Below the pieces are notes generated by a model. It did no database searches, was not told the origin of the DNA, and saw nothing but the letters and a program-made list of their open reading frames with translations. A stretch of DNA of 51,844 nucleotides, taken from contig CACKBA010000009.1 of the NCBI GenBank assembly GCA_902598295.1, positions 1-51,844 of the forward strand, given 5' to 3'. The position numbers were made by a program, and so were the translations under genes. Positions 34,216 to 42,739 of this stretch are shown here, piece after piece; positions within the stretch are counted from its first letter, which is position 1; the number at the start of each line of letters is the position of its first letter. Origin of the DNA: an uncultured Bacteroidota bacterium (lineage in GTDB: Bacteria; Bacteroidota; Bacteroidia; Flavobacteriales; Flavobacteriaceae).

Positions 34216-34252
34216 GCGTTTATTTTGGTATAAGTTTTGAACATTAAAAAGT

Positions 34253-36778
34253 ATGGACGATAATTTTTCTTCGAGAGTAAAAGACGTGATTACATACAGC
34301 AAAGAAGAAGCTATAAGACTAGGACATGACTTTATTGGAACAGAACACCTACTACTTGGTATTTTGAGAGATGGTGGGGGAAAAGCTATAAAAATCTTGA
34401 AATCCCTTGATATTGATCTCGATTTTCTAAAAAGAAAAATTGAAATTTTAAGCCCGCCAAACCCGATAATGAATTACGAAGAAAATCTCAGAAAAAATCT
34501 TCATCTTACAAGGCAGGCTGAAAGAGCACTCAAAACAACTTTTTTAGAGGCAAAATTATTTCAGGGTAATTCGATAAATACCGCCCATCTACTGCTTTGC
34601 ATTTTAAGGAACGAAAACGATCCTACGACAAAACTACTTGAAAAGCTTAACATTAATTATGAGTCTGTCAAAGATTTTTTTAAAGAATTAATGTCTGAAT
34701 CTACAGAGTCATACGAAGAACCCGAATCATCTCAAACATTTGATGATGACTCAGAAAACAATGATGATTCAATTGAAGAAAATCCATTTTCTGTCAAATC
34801 CACTCCCACTAAGAATAAAAAATCTAAAACCCCAGTACTTGACAATTTTGGTCGAGATTTAACCGCTTTTGCTAGCGAAGGCAAGTTAGACCCAATCATC
34901 GGAAGGGAAAAAGAAATAGAGCGTGTCTCTCAAATTCTTAGCCGAAGAAAGAAAAACAATCCATTACTAATAGGTGAACCTGGAGTAGGAAAATCAGCTA
35001 TTGCTGAGGGTTTGGCTTTGAGAATTATTGAAAGAAAAGTTTCAAGATTATTGTATAATAAAAGAGTTATTTCTCTTGATTTAGCAAGTGTTGTGGCAGG
35101 AACAAAATATAGAGGGCAATTTGAAGAAAGAATGAAGGCTGTGATGAACGAACTTGAAAAAAATAAAGATGTCATTTTATTTATAGACGAAATCCACACC
35201 ATAGTTGGTGCAGGCGGTGCTATGGGGAGTTTGGATGCGTCTAATATGTTCAAACCAGCACTAGCAAGAGGTGAGATTCAGTGTATAGGCGCTACTACTC
35301 TTGATGAGTATAGAAAATACATTGAAAAAGATGGTGCTCTAGAAAGAAGATTTCAAAAGATTATTGTTGAACCTACCAGTATAAATGAAACAATTGAAAT
35401 ATTAACTAACATAAAGGATAGATACGAAGATCACCACAATGTAAAATATACTGATGCAGCAATTGAAGCATGTGTAAAATTAACTGATAGATACATTAAT
35501 GATCGTAATTTGCCAGACAAGGCAATTGATGCAATGGATGAAGCTGGGTCACGTGTTCACATCACCAACATGGATGTTCCAGAAAAAATTATTAATCTAG
35601 AGAAAAAACTGGAAGATGTAAGGGAAAAAAAGAATTCTGTTGTTAAAAATCAAAAGTATGAAGAGGCTGCAAGATTAAGAGATGATGAAAAGAGAATTGA
35701 AAAAGAATTGCTTACAGAACAAGAAAAATGGGATAATGAATTGAAGAAAAAAAGAGAGATAGTAGATGAGGAAAATATTATTGAAGTGATATCGTTGATT
35801 TCTGGTGTTCCAATTACTAGCTCAACAGATAATAGTCATGAGATTGAAATTAATTTGGAGAAATACCTTAAAAATAACATTATCGGTCAAGACAAAGCAG
35901 TAACATCTGTTGTTAATGCCATTCAACGGAATCAGACTGGTCTTAAAGACCCAAATAAACCAATAGGTTCATTTATATTTTTAGGGCAAACTGGTGTTGG
36001 AAAAACACAACTTGCCAAGTGTCTTGGATTAGAGTTGTTCAAGAAAAAGGATTCATTAATTAGAGTTGACATGAGTGAATACATGGAAAAGTTTTCAATT
36101 AGTAGATTAATTGGAGCACCACCTGGATATGTTGGATATGAAGAAGGTGGTCAATTAAGTGAAAGAGTTAGAAGACAACCTTATTCTATTGTCCTTCTTG
36201 ATGAAATTGAAAAGGCTCACCCCGATGTTTTTAATATGCTTCTGCAAGTCTTAGATGATGGTTATTTAACTGATAGTGTAGGCAGAAAGGTCGATTTTAA
36301 AAATACTGTTATTATAATGACTTCAAACATTGGAACAAGGAAGTTAAAAGACTTTGGAACCGGAGTTGGTTTTGATACTAACTACATGAAAGATTCAGAG
36401 AACAAAAACACTCAAGAAATATTAAAGAAAAGTTTAAGTAAAAAATTCTCTCCTGAATTTTTAAATAGGATTGATGAAATTGTCGTTTTCAATCAGCTCA
36501 CCGTTGAAAACATTGAAAGCATTGCCAAAATTGAAATAGCAAATTTTGTAGAAAGATTAAAAGAAATTGACTACTCAATCAAAATTGACAATAAAGCAAT
36601 AAAGTTTATTGCAAAAGAGGGATATAATAAAGAATATGGTGCTAGACCAATAAAGCGTGCAATCCAAAAACATCTTGAGGATGCGATAGCAAAAGAGATA
36701 GTGCAAAATAACTTTAAAAAAGGTGATAAAATTAATATCACAGCCAATAAAGATCAATTAGAAATAAAAAAAATCTAA
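34253..36778 (+). CDS. clpC: ATP-dependent Clp protease ATP-binding subunit ClpC
   Basis: An 841-residue Hsp100 AAA+ unfoldase. It contains a double Clp-N repeat (about 1-145: HDFIGTEHLLLGILRDGGG and NTAHLLLCILRN), a charged linker (about 150-185), AAA module 1 with GEPGVGKS (residues 241-248) and FIDEIHT, a UVR-type coiled middle domain (NQKYEEAARLRDDE, about 465-478), and AAA module 2 with GQTGVGKT (578-585), RVDMSEYMEKFSISRLIGAPPGYVGY and LLDEIEKAHPDVFN. The UVR segment and size mark it as ClpC rather than ClpB or ClpA. It feeds stress-damaged proteins to ClpP. It is divergent from gyrA; an inverted repeat in front suggests stress regulation. gcvT follows after 19 bases. Confidence 0.97.
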   Translation: MDDNFSSRVKDVITYSKEEAIRLGHDFIGTEHLLLGILRDGGGKAIKILKSLDIDLDFLKRKIEILSPPNPIMNYEENLRKNLHLTRQAERALKTTFLEAKLFQGNSINTAHLLLCILRNENDPTTKLLEKLNINYESVKDFFKELMSESTESYEEPESSQTFDDDSENNDDSIEENPFSVKSTPTKNKKSKTPVLDNFGRDLTAFASEGKLDPIIGREKEIERVSQILSRRKKNNPLLIGEPGVGKSAIAEGLALRIIERKVSRLLYNKRVISLDLASVVAGTKYRGQFEERMKAVMNELEKNKDVILFIDEIHTIVGAGGAMGSLDASNMFKPALARGEIQCIGATTLDEYRKYIEKDGALERRFQKIIVEPTSINETIEILTNIKDRYEDHHNVKYTDAAIEACVKLTDRYINDRNLPDKAIDAMDEAGSRVHITNMDVPEKIINLEKKLEDVREKKNSVVKNQKYEEAARLRDDEKRIEKELLTEQEKWDNELKKKREIVDEENIIEVISLISGVPITSSTDNSHEIEINLEKYLKNNIIGQDKAVTSVVNAIQRNQTGLKDPNKPIGSFIFLGQTGVGKTQLAKCLGLELFKKKDSLIRVDMSEYMEKFSISRLIGAPPGYVGYEEGGQLSERVRRQPYSIVLLDEIEKAHPDVFNMLLQVLDDGYLTDSVGRKVDFKNTVIIMTSNIGTRKLKDFGTGVGFDTNYMKDSENKNTQEILKKSLSKKFSPEFLNRIDEIVVFNQLTVENIESIAKIEIANFVERLKEIDYSIKIDNKAIKFIAKEGYNKEYGARPIKRAIQKHLEDAIAKEIVQNNFKKGDKINITANKDQLEIKKI

Positions 36779-36797
36779 CGTATCTAAAACCAAAAAT

Positions 36798-37880
36798 TTG
36801 ATTAAAACTACCCCACTCTTTAACACTCATGTCAAGTTGGGTGCAAAAATGGTGGATTTTGCTGGGTTTAAAATGCCTATTCAATATGCAGGTATTACAA
36901 CTGAGCATCTAAATGTGAGAAATAATGTTGGTATTTTTGATGTTTCGCACATGGGAGAGTTTTTAATTTCTGGTCCTGAGTCAACATCTTTCTTAAATTA
37001 CATATGTTCTAATAACATTAAAAATATAAAAATAGGAAGAGCACAATACAATTTGCTTATTAATCAAAATGGAGGAATAATAGATGACCTTATTGTTTAC
37101 AAAACTTCCAAATATGAATATATGTTGGTTGTTAATGCTGCTAATATTAAAAAAGATTATGATTGGATAAAAAAGAATATAAATGGATTTAAATGTAAGA
37201 TAAATGATAAATCTGACGACTTAGGTTTGATTTCGGTACAAGGCCCCAACTCAACAAAACTATTAAATGATGTTTTTAAGGATGTAAATATTAGAGAACT
37301 CTCGAGATTTTACTTCAAAAAATTTGAAAATAGATTAAAATATAAAAATGAAATTATTATTTCAAAAACTGGATATACTGGATCAGAAGGATATGAAATA
37401 TATATATCGAATGAAGATATTACTGTGCTATGGAATGAACTTCTAAATCTAAATGATAAATATAAAGTTATGGCTACAGGATTGGGTGCAAGAGATACAC
37501 TAAGGTTAGAAATGGGTTACTGTTTGTATGGAAACGACATAGACGATCATACAACACCTTATGAAGCCAATTTAATGTGGGCTACGAATCTAAATAAAGA
37601 TTTTATTGGAAAACAGAAACTACTAAACTCAATCAAGAATTCAAAAAAAAGAATGATAAATTTTAAAATGGTTGACAGAGGAATCCCAAGAAAAGGAAAT
37701 GAGTTATTTAATTCTAATAAAATTAAAATTGGAAATGTAACATCAGGCACATTCTCTCCCTCCGCAAAAGTTGGGATTGGTATAGGATATATCAATGGGA
37801 ATAATCATGATAATTTATTAATAAAAATTAGAGATAAATTCTTGAGCATTGACATTATAAAACTTCCTATTCATGGGTAG
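36798..37880 (+). CDS. gcvT: Glycine cleavage system aminomethyltransferase (T protein)
   Basis: A 360-residue tetrahydrofolate-dependent enzyme that takes the aminomethyl group from the lipoyl H protein, releasing ammonia and making methylene-THF. Visible features are GAKMVDFAGFKMPIQY, the T-protein signature VGIFDVSHMGEF, NQNGGIIDDLIVYK, SKTGYTGSEGYEIY, LGARDTLRLEMGYCLYG and a C-terminal GNVTSGTFSPSAKVGIGIGYI. Length is standard. The start must be TTG at 36798, because the conserved N-terminus begins right there and no ATG precedes it. It may be read through from clpC and overlaps the yebC-type gene by 8 bases. Other glycine cleavage genes are not in the window, although lpdA could provide the L protein. 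Confidence 0.96.
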   Translation: MIKTTPLFNTHVKLGAKMVDFAGFKMPIQYAGITTEHLNVRNNVGIFDVSHMGEFLISGPESTSFLNYICSNNIKNIKIGRAQYNLLINQNGGIIDDLIVYKTSKYEYMLVVNAANIKKDYDWIKKNINGFKCKINDKSDDLGLISVQGPNSTKLLNDVFKDVNIRELSRFYFKKFENRLKYKNEIIISKTGYTGSEGYEIYISNEDITVLWNELLNLNDKYKVMATGLGARDTLRLEMGYCLYGNDIDDHTTPYEANLMWATNLNKDFIGKQKLLNSIKNSKKRMINFKMVDRGIPRKGNELFNSNKIKIGNVTSGTFSPSAKVGIGIGYINGNNHDNLLIKIRDKFLSIDIIKLPIHG

Positions 37881-38586
37881 AGCATTTGAGTTTAGAAAAG
37901 CCAGAAAGTTCAAAAGATGGGCCGCCATGGCAAAAACATTCACAAGAATTTCAAAAGATATTGCGTTAGCCGTCAAAGATGGTGGACCTAGTATTGATTC
38001 AAATTTCAGATTAAGATCCATTATTCAAAATGCTAAGGCTGCTAATATGCCAAAGGACAATATTGAACGAGCTATAAAAAATGCAAGTAATAAAAATTTT
38101 GAAAATTATAAAGAAGTTGTACTTGAGGGTTATTCAGTCGGAGGTATCGCAGTAATTTTAGATTGTATTAGTAATAATAACAATAGAACAGTAGGTAATA
38201 TTAGAAGTTATTTCAACAAAACAAATGGAAACTTAGCAACAAATGGATCAGTTGAATTTCTTTTTAAAAAAGTGTGTTTTTTTAAAATAAAATTTGATGG
38301 AAAGAAAGACGATTTAGAATTAGAATTTATTGATTATGGACTTATTGAGTTAGAAAATGACAATGAGTTCAATCATATGGTTATGTACGGTGAGTTTGAT
38401 TCTCATGGAAGAATTTTTCAAGAACTAGAAGATAGAGATATTGAAATTATAGAATCAGATTTTGATAGAATACCCTTGAATTACAAAACATTAAATGAGC
38501 AGGAACTTCAAATATTCAATAAGTTCATTCAAATTTGTAACGAAGATGATGATATCCAAAAAATATCTCATAACCTACAACTATGA
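37873..38586 (+). CDS. YebC/PmpR-family DNA-binding regulator or translation factor
   Basis: A 237-residue protein of the TACO1/YebC family. The N-terminal MGRAFEFRKARKFKRWAAMAKTFTRISKDI and SNFRLRSIIQNAKAANMPKDNIERAIKNA are diagnostic, followed by EGYSVGGIAVILDCISNNNNRTVGNIRSYFNKTNGNLATNGSV and two alpha/beta domains. Members have been described as transcription regulators (PmpR) and, more recently, as factors that help ribosomes through polyproline stretches. Which role applies is not visible. It overlaps gcvT by 8 bases, suggesting coupling, and its last 6 bases overlap the convergent acyltransferase gene. Confidence 0.95.
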   Translation: MGRAFEFRKARKFKRWAAMAKTFTRISKDIALAVKDGGPSIDSNFRLRSIIQNAKAANMPKDNIERAIKNASNKNFENYKEVVLEGYSVGGIAVILDCISNNNNRTVGNIRSYFNKTNGNLATNGSVEFLFKKVCFFKIKFDGKKDDLELEFIDYGLIELENDNEFNHMVMYGEFDSHGRIFQELEDRDIEIIESDFDRIPLNYKTLNEQELQIFNKFIQICNEDDDIQKISHNLQL

Positions 38587-39111
38587 ATATTCGATAACTT
38601 TACCTTTTATGCCTTTAAAAAAGCATTTAAATTTATTTAAATCTTTATTATAATCCCCTGATATTTCAAAAGGTTCAGAAAAATTTATAATCCTGTCAAG
38701 ATAATTTAGTGAAACACAAATTATTGGAACTTTTGCTTTTTTTGCGATAAAATAAAAACCTGACTTCCATTTATTTACTTTTTTTCGAGTACCTTCTGGT
38801 GATAAGGCCAATCTAAATTCAGTATGAGTTGAATAAATTTCAGCAATTTGGTCTACAGTATTAGAGTTACTATTTCTATTTACAGGATATCCTCCCATAT
38901 ATCTCATAAATAAGTTGAGAGGAAAAAAAAATAATTCTTTTTTTCCAATAAAGTAAATTTTTAAATTAAAAATTCTTCTAACCATAATTCCAATAAAAAA
39001 ATCAAACCAATGTGTATGAGGAGCAACAATTATGACACATTTTTTTGGCAAAAATTTAAAGTTACCAGAAACATTCCATTTAAAAATCCTGTAAAATAAA
39101 AATTTAGTCAT
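38581..39111 (-). CDS. Lysophospholipid/1-acyl-glycerol-3-phosphate acyltransferase family protein
   Basis: A 176-residue PlsC-like acyltransferase, short for the family. It has the catalytic HX4D motif in APHTHWFDFF (about residues 31-40), a second block YMGGYPVNR, and the substrate-binding SPEGTRKKVNKWKSGFYFIA with the FPEGTR-type signature. One or two hydrophobic stretches suggest peripheral association with the inner membrane. It transfers an acyl chain to a lysophospholipid or a related acceptor; the true acceptor is unknown. The gene overlaps kdsB by 8 bases, so it is in an envelope-linked operon with KDO activation, and a role in LPS or lipid finishing is plausible but not shown. Confidence 0.87.
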   Translation of the reverse strand: MTKFLFYRIFKWNVSGNFKFLPKKCVIIVAPHTHWFDFFIGIMVRRIFNLKIYFIGKKELFFFPLNLFMRYMGGYPVNRNSNSNTVDQIAEIYSTHTEFRLALSPEGTRKKVNKWKSGFYFIAKKAKVPIICVSLNYLDRIINFSEPFEISGDYNKDLNKFKCFFKGIKGKVIEYS

Positions 39112-39820
39112 TTAAAAAATATTTATTTGCATTTTCTAAATCAGAGGGAGTGTCGATTGAAATACTTTCATCATAAACCTGAATCATTTTGAATTTAAAA
39201 TTATTTTCAACAAGCCTTATGGCTTCAATTTTTTCTTTCTTTTCATTGTTTGTTTGACCAATCAAAGAAAATCTTTTCAAAGCTGATTTTCTAAATGCAT
39301 AAACACCCACATGCTTAAAGTAGTTTTTATTTTCTGTATCAAATTCCCTGGTAAATTTAATAGCAAATTGATTTTTATCCGTACTAACTTTAACCACACT
39401 TTTTTTTTTTGCAGTGGCTTCATCAATTTTAATCATTAATGAAACAACATCAATGTTATACTCAATATCACTCTTGTAAACTTCAATTATTTTTTCAATT
39501 TGATTTTTTTTTAGAAATGGCTCATCACCCTGAACATTAATAATAATTTCACAATCAAAACTATTTATAAATTCAGCTATCCTATCTGTTCCCGTTTCGT
39601 GTATTTTTTTACTTATAAAGTGTTTTATTGAATATTTATCAAGTACTTTAGAAATTTCCAAAGAGTCGGTAATTACGGCAATTTTATCAAAAAGATTAAA
39701 ATTTAAGAGATTTGTAAATGTTTTGACAATGAGCGGAGTTCCACCAAGTTTTTTTAACATTTTTTTCTGCAATCTAGTGGAATCTAGTCTAGCTGGAATT
39801 AAAGCAATGATTGACATCAT
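39104..39820 (-). CDS. kdsB: 3-deoxy-manno-octulosonate cytidylyltransferase
   Basis: A 238-residue nucleotidyltransferase that activates KDO with CTP to CMP-KDO for the LPS inner core. Signatures are IALIPARLDSTRLQKKML (nucleotide-binding loop), VITDSLEI, INVQGDEPFLKK with the metal-binding Asp, and HVGVYAFRKSALKRF near the C-terminus. Two ATGs are adjacent at 39820 and 39817. The second gives MSIIALIPAR, matching other KdsB starts, and leaves 4 bases after a TAATTTTG box, the same spacing as in front of the persulfide dioxygenase gene, so 39817 is the likelier start. An acyltransferase gene overlaps the 3' end. Confidence 0.95.
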   Translation of the reverse strand: MMSIIALIPARLDSTRLQKKMLKKLGGTPLIVKTFTNLLNFNLFDKIAVITDSLEISKVLDKYSIKHFISKKIHETGTDRIAEFINSFDCEIIINVQGDEPFLKKNQIEKIIEVYKSDIEYNIDVVSLMIKIDEATAKKKSVVKVSTDKNQFAIKFTREFDTENKNYFKHVGVYAFRKSALKRFSLIGQTNNEKKEKIEAIRLVENNFKFKMIQVYDESISIDTPSDLENANKYFLND

Positions 39821-39821
39821 C

Positions 39822-39829
39822 CAAAATTA
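39822..39829 (-). promoter_or_regulatory. Candidate -7 promoter element of kdsB
   Basis: TAATTTTG on the minus strand, a full TAnnTTTG match, lies one base before the first kdsB ATG and 4 bases before the second. This placement argues for initiation at the second ATG on a leaderless message. Confidence 0.45.
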
Positions 39830-39839
39830 AATATTAATC

Positions 39840-39869
39840 TTTGTTAATTTAAAAAAAATTGTAGTTTTG
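39840..39869 (+). promoter_or_regulatory. Promoter (-33 and -7) of the membrane protein-DUF3822-rsmD operon
   Basis: TTTG at 39840-39843, an 18-base spacer, and TAGTTTTG at 39862-39869 together match both Bacteroidetes promoter boxes. The -7 box ends 7 bases before the ATG at 39877, so the leader would be at most a few bases. It is back-to-back with the kdsB promoter. Confidence 0.6.
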
Positions 39870-39876
39870 TTTTTCG

Positions 39877-40551
39877 ATGAAAAAGTTTGAATTAACAGAA
39901 AAAAATAGAAAAATAACCACTTACGTACTCTATATTCTTTCGTTGATTTTGGTTTTTCTCATTTTTAAATCAATAAATTCTCCAATAAAATTTAATGAAG
40001 TTAAAAATGAAAGATATTCAAAAGTCATTGATAGATTAAAGGACATAAGAAATGCCCAGATTGCCTTTAAAAGTGTAAATGGTATTTATTCAAATGATTT
40101 TGAAGAGCTTATAAAATTTATTGATTCTGCTGAATTCACAATAACTCAAAAAAGAGATTCCAGCTATATGGAATATGACAGAATCTACAGAATCGATATG
40201 TTGAGAGAGATTATCGTAACAGATACACTTGGTTTTGTCTCTGTTAAAGATTCTTTATTTGCAAATAACATGGATTATAAAAATATGGCTATAATTCCTA
40301 TTGAAGGAGTTGAAAGTTTATTTACGCTCAAGGCGGATGTTATAGATAAAAACGGTTACAATGTACCCGTATTTGAAGTAAGAGTTTCGAAAGATGTTAT
40401 CCTTTTTGATCAAAACAAAGATTTATTAAGTCAAGAGAAGGAAACTATGTCTGTTGATGGTGTTAATGGTCCTGATTTAGTTTTGGGATCACTTACTGAT
40501 GTTAGTACTAGCGGAAACTGGCCAACAACTTTTGATGTCGAAACAAAATAA
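39877..40551 (+). CDS. Single-pass membrane protein of unknown function, conserved next to DUF3822/rsmD
   Basis: A 224-residue protein with a basic cytoplasmic start (KKFELTEKNRKI), one membrane helix (about 15-31, YVLYILSLILVFLIF) and a periplasmic domain. After the helix comes ERYSKVIDRLKDIRNAQIAFKSVNGIYSNDFEELIKFI, which resembles the amphipathic helix of type II pseudopilin-like proteins, then a beta-rich region with GVESLFTLKADVIDKNGYNVPVFEVRV. No enzymatic motif is present. I know it only as a conserved neighbour of DUF3822 and rsmD in flavobacteria; its function is unknown. The pseudopilin comparison is inference. The 3' end overlaps the DUF3822 gene by 17 bases. Confidence 0.83.
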   Translation: MKKFELTEKNRKITTYVLYILSLILVFLIFKSINSPIKFNEVKNERYSKVIDRLKDIRNAQIAFKSVNGIYSNDFEELIKFIDSAEFTITQKRDSSYMEYDRIYRIDMLREIIVTDTLGFVSVKDSLFANNMDYKNMAIIPIEGVESLFTLKADVIDKNGYNVPVFEVRVSKDVILFDQNKDLLSQEKETMSVDGVNGPDLVLGSLTDVSTSGNWPTTFDVETK

Positions 40552-41311
40552 TTCAATCAAAGTTTATTTAAATATAGTCCTCACCCCTAGTTATGTTGTT
40601 TCACAACTCAGGGATTTCGAAGGTGGAAATATTTTTCTTACTGAAAAATTAGATTTTGAAAAATCATCTGATTCTAATTTGTTTTTATTAAAAATTAAAG
40701 AGATTTTAAACATTATAAATATCGATTTGTATGATGTTGTAGAACCGAAGTTAATTTTTGATAATGATTATTACACTTTTGTTCCGAGTGTATTATACCT
40801 TAAAGGTAAAGAAAAAACATATTTAAAGTTTAGTACAGAACTTAATGATTACGATTTTGCAACTTCAGACTTTATTGAAAAACTTAGTATTTATAACATA
40901 TACCTTCCATATGTCAACATTAATAACTACTTAATAGATAAATTTCAAAAATTAGAATTTTATCATTTTAATACAGTATTATTAAATTCTTTTTTAATAA
41001 GAGAATCTGAAATTATATCTGCATCCGTTCCTGGACCTGATTCATGTTATTGTTTTATCAAACAAGGGTATTTAAAAATATTAATTTTAAAAAATGGAGA
41101 AATTTTATTTTTTAACTCATATACTTACAATACACTAGATGATATTCTATATTATCTTATACTTTCATTAAAAGACAAGAATCTAGAATATATTAATACT
41201 CCTTTGAGAGTTTATCATGATAATGAAAATCAGGAGTTTGAAATTAGGTTTAAAGAATTCTTTGGAAATGTTTCCTTCATTAAATATTTTGGTGTTGAAC
41301 AAATTCTTTAA
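40535..41311 (+). CDS. DUF3822 family protein
   Basis: A 258-residue cytoplasmic protein of the Bacteroidetes DUF3822 family, whose members have an actin/hexokinase-like (ASKHA) appearance. Visible elements are LNIVLTPSYVVSQL at the start, TFVPSVLY, HFNTVLLNSFL and a late strand-rich half (YLKILILKNGEILFFNSYTYNTLDDILYYLILSL) typical of the family. Function is unknown. The ATG at 40535 (MSKQNNSIKVYLN) is preferred over the more upstream ATG at 40499, which would overlap the previous gene by 53 bases. rsmD follows after 3 bases, so the three genes form an operon. Confidence 0.82.
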   Translation: MSKQNNSIKVYLNIVLTPSYVVSQLRDFEGGNIFLTEKLDFEKSSDSNLFLLKIKEILNIINIDLYDVVEPKLIFDNDYYTFVPSVLYLKGKEKTYLKFSTELNDYDFATSDFIEKLSIYNIYLPYVNINNYLIDKFQKLEFYHFNTVLLNSFLIRESEIISASVPGPDSCYCFIKQGYLKILILKNGEILFFNSYTYNTLDDILYYLILSLKDKNLEYINTPLRVYHDNENQEFEIRFKEFFGNVSFIKYFGVEQIL

Positions 41312-41314
41312 TCA

Positions 41315-41851
41315 ATGAGAATTATCTCTGGTAAATTAAAAGGTAAAAAATTAAATATTCCAAAGAACATTAAAGTTAGACCCACTACAGATCAGTCAAG
41401 AGAAGGTCTATTCAACATACTGGTCAATAGGTTTGATTTTAATGAAATTAAAGTATTAGATATATTTTCAGGAACAGGTTCTATTAGTTTTGAATTTTCC
41501 TCGAGAGGAGTTGAAAAAGTATATTCAATTGACAAAAATTACAATTCAGTAAAGTTTATTAAAAATTTCTCAGAAGAAAATAATTTAAATATTAAAGTTT
41601 TAAAAAGAGATATTTTCAAATCTAATTTAAAAACTGATGTAAAGTTTGATTTAATATTTGCAGATCCACCCTATTCTAATAAAAAAAAGTATTACACAAA
41701 TTTATTGTCAGTACTTAGAAAAAAAATTTCCTACTCAAATGATGCATTATTAATACTTGAACATCCAGAAAATATTGAATTAAAAAATGATGAATATATA
41801 ATTGAACAAAGAAAATACGGAGGATGTGTATTCTCTTTTATTAATTTATAA
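41315..41851 (+). CDS. rsmD: 16S rRNA (guanine(966)-N(2))-methyltransferase
   Basis: A 178-residue SAM-dependent RNA methyltransferase that modifies G966 of 16S rRNA in the assembling 30S subunit. It opens MRIISGKLKGKKLNIP and RPTTDQSREGLFNIL, the RsmD signature, then SAM motif I VLDIFSGTGSISFEFSSRG, and the catalytic motif FADPPYSN (DPPY, N2-guanine type). Length fits. It closes the operon that starts at 39877; its end is 54 bases from the convergent rhomboid gene, the only convergent pair in the window that does not overlap. Confidence 0.95.
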   Translation: MRIISGKLKGKKLNIPKNIKVRPTTDQSREGLFNILVNRFDFNEIKVLDIFSGTGSISFEFSSRGVEKVYSIDKNYNSVKFIKNFSEENNLNIKVLKRDIFKSNLKTDVKFDLIFADPPYSNKKKYYTNLLSVLRKKISYSNDALLILEHPENIELKNDEYIIEQRKYGGCVFSFINL

Positions 41852-41905
41852 ATAATTGATAATGAGAACTTTCTTTATAAATATTTAAATCTCTTAATTA
41901 TATAT

Positions 41906-42739
41906 TTATTTTTTCTTTCCTGCCTTAAATAAGTACTCTTTTTCTTGTTTCGTAAGACTGTCATAACCAGATTCTGATATTTTATCAAGAATGGAATCAA
42001 TTTTATTTTGGTTAAACTTATTGTCCATTCTTTTTATTTTTTGTGAGGTTTTTTTTGATGTTTCAAAAAAAGAAAAGATGTAATCAATAAAATTTTGATT
42101 ATATAAATTTTTATAAAAATAATATCCCCAAATTGAACCCCCAATATGTGCGATATGACCTCCAGCATTGCCATTAGGTATTTGAATGACATCTAAAAGA
42201 AATAGAAAAATCGCTAAATACAATAATTTTAAATCAAAAAAGAAAATTCTAATCTTATAATTAGGATTGTAAAAGGTTAGAAAAAATATAATTGCAGAGA
42301 CACCGGCGGATGCACCAATCATTGATGACTTAACACCACTAAAAACAGGAAAAAGGTTATAACTAATTATATAAGTTAATCCACCTGCAACAATTCCACT
42401 AAAGAATAGTTTTTTTAATGTCTTTTTTCCAAACAGGTCATGAATAATATTTCCAAAGTAATAGAAAAGTAGCATATTCCAGAAAATGTGGGAAAATGAA
42501 CTTTGGTTATGAAAAAAACCATATGTAAATATTGACCATGGCTTAAAAATTAGTTCAGAAAAATCAGCAGTAATATAAAACCACCTGAATATTGATTCAG
42601 ATTCGAACTCTAATTTAAATAAATAAAATATTACATCGAGTATATATGGAAGAAAATGAATACAAACTATATAAAATATTATTTTTTGAACAATATTTAA
42701 ACTATGTATAAACCCCTCTATTCTGTCTCTTAGTTCCAT
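41906..42739 (-). CDS. Rhomboid-family intramembrane serine protease, copy B
   Basis: A 277-residue membrane protease. It has six core helices with the catalytic serine in MIGASAGVSAIIFFLTF (GxSxG form, GASAG), the helix-1/loop feature YGFFHNQSSFSHIFWNMLLFYYFG, and the catalytic histidine in HIAHIGGSIWGYYF. A basic, soluble tail of about 60 residues ends in LTKQEKEYLFKAGKKK. Rhomboids cleave membrane-anchored substrates within the bilayer. Substrates are unknown. It overlaps the other rhomboid gene by 10 bases, and the pair follows mutL. The divergent N-terminus and long tail distinguish it from copy A. Confidence 0.9.
   Translation of the reverse strand: MELRDRIEGFIHSLNIVQKIIFYIVCIHFLPYILDVIFYLFKLEFESESIFRWFYITADFSELIFKPWSIFTYGFFHNQSSFSHIFWNMLLFYYFGNIIHDLFGKKTLKKLFFSGIVAGGLTYIISYNLFPVFSGVKSSMIGASAGVSAIIFFLTFYNPNYKIRIFFFDLKLLYLAIFLFLLDVIQIPNGNAGGHIAHIGGSIWGYYFYKNLYNQNFIDYIFSFFETSKKTSQKIKRMDNKFNQNKIDSILDKISESGYDSLTKQEKEYLFKAGKKK

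Noticed and set aside
34216-34240. A TATTTTGG/TAAGTTTT promoter for clpC
   Set aside because: Both are one or two bases off TAnnTTTG and the spacing to an upstream TTG is irregular; AT-rich sequence gives such near matches often.
41852-41905. Bidirectional terminator between rsmD and the rhomboid gene
   Set aside because: The stretch is AT-rich with only weak self-complementarity and no G+C stem.
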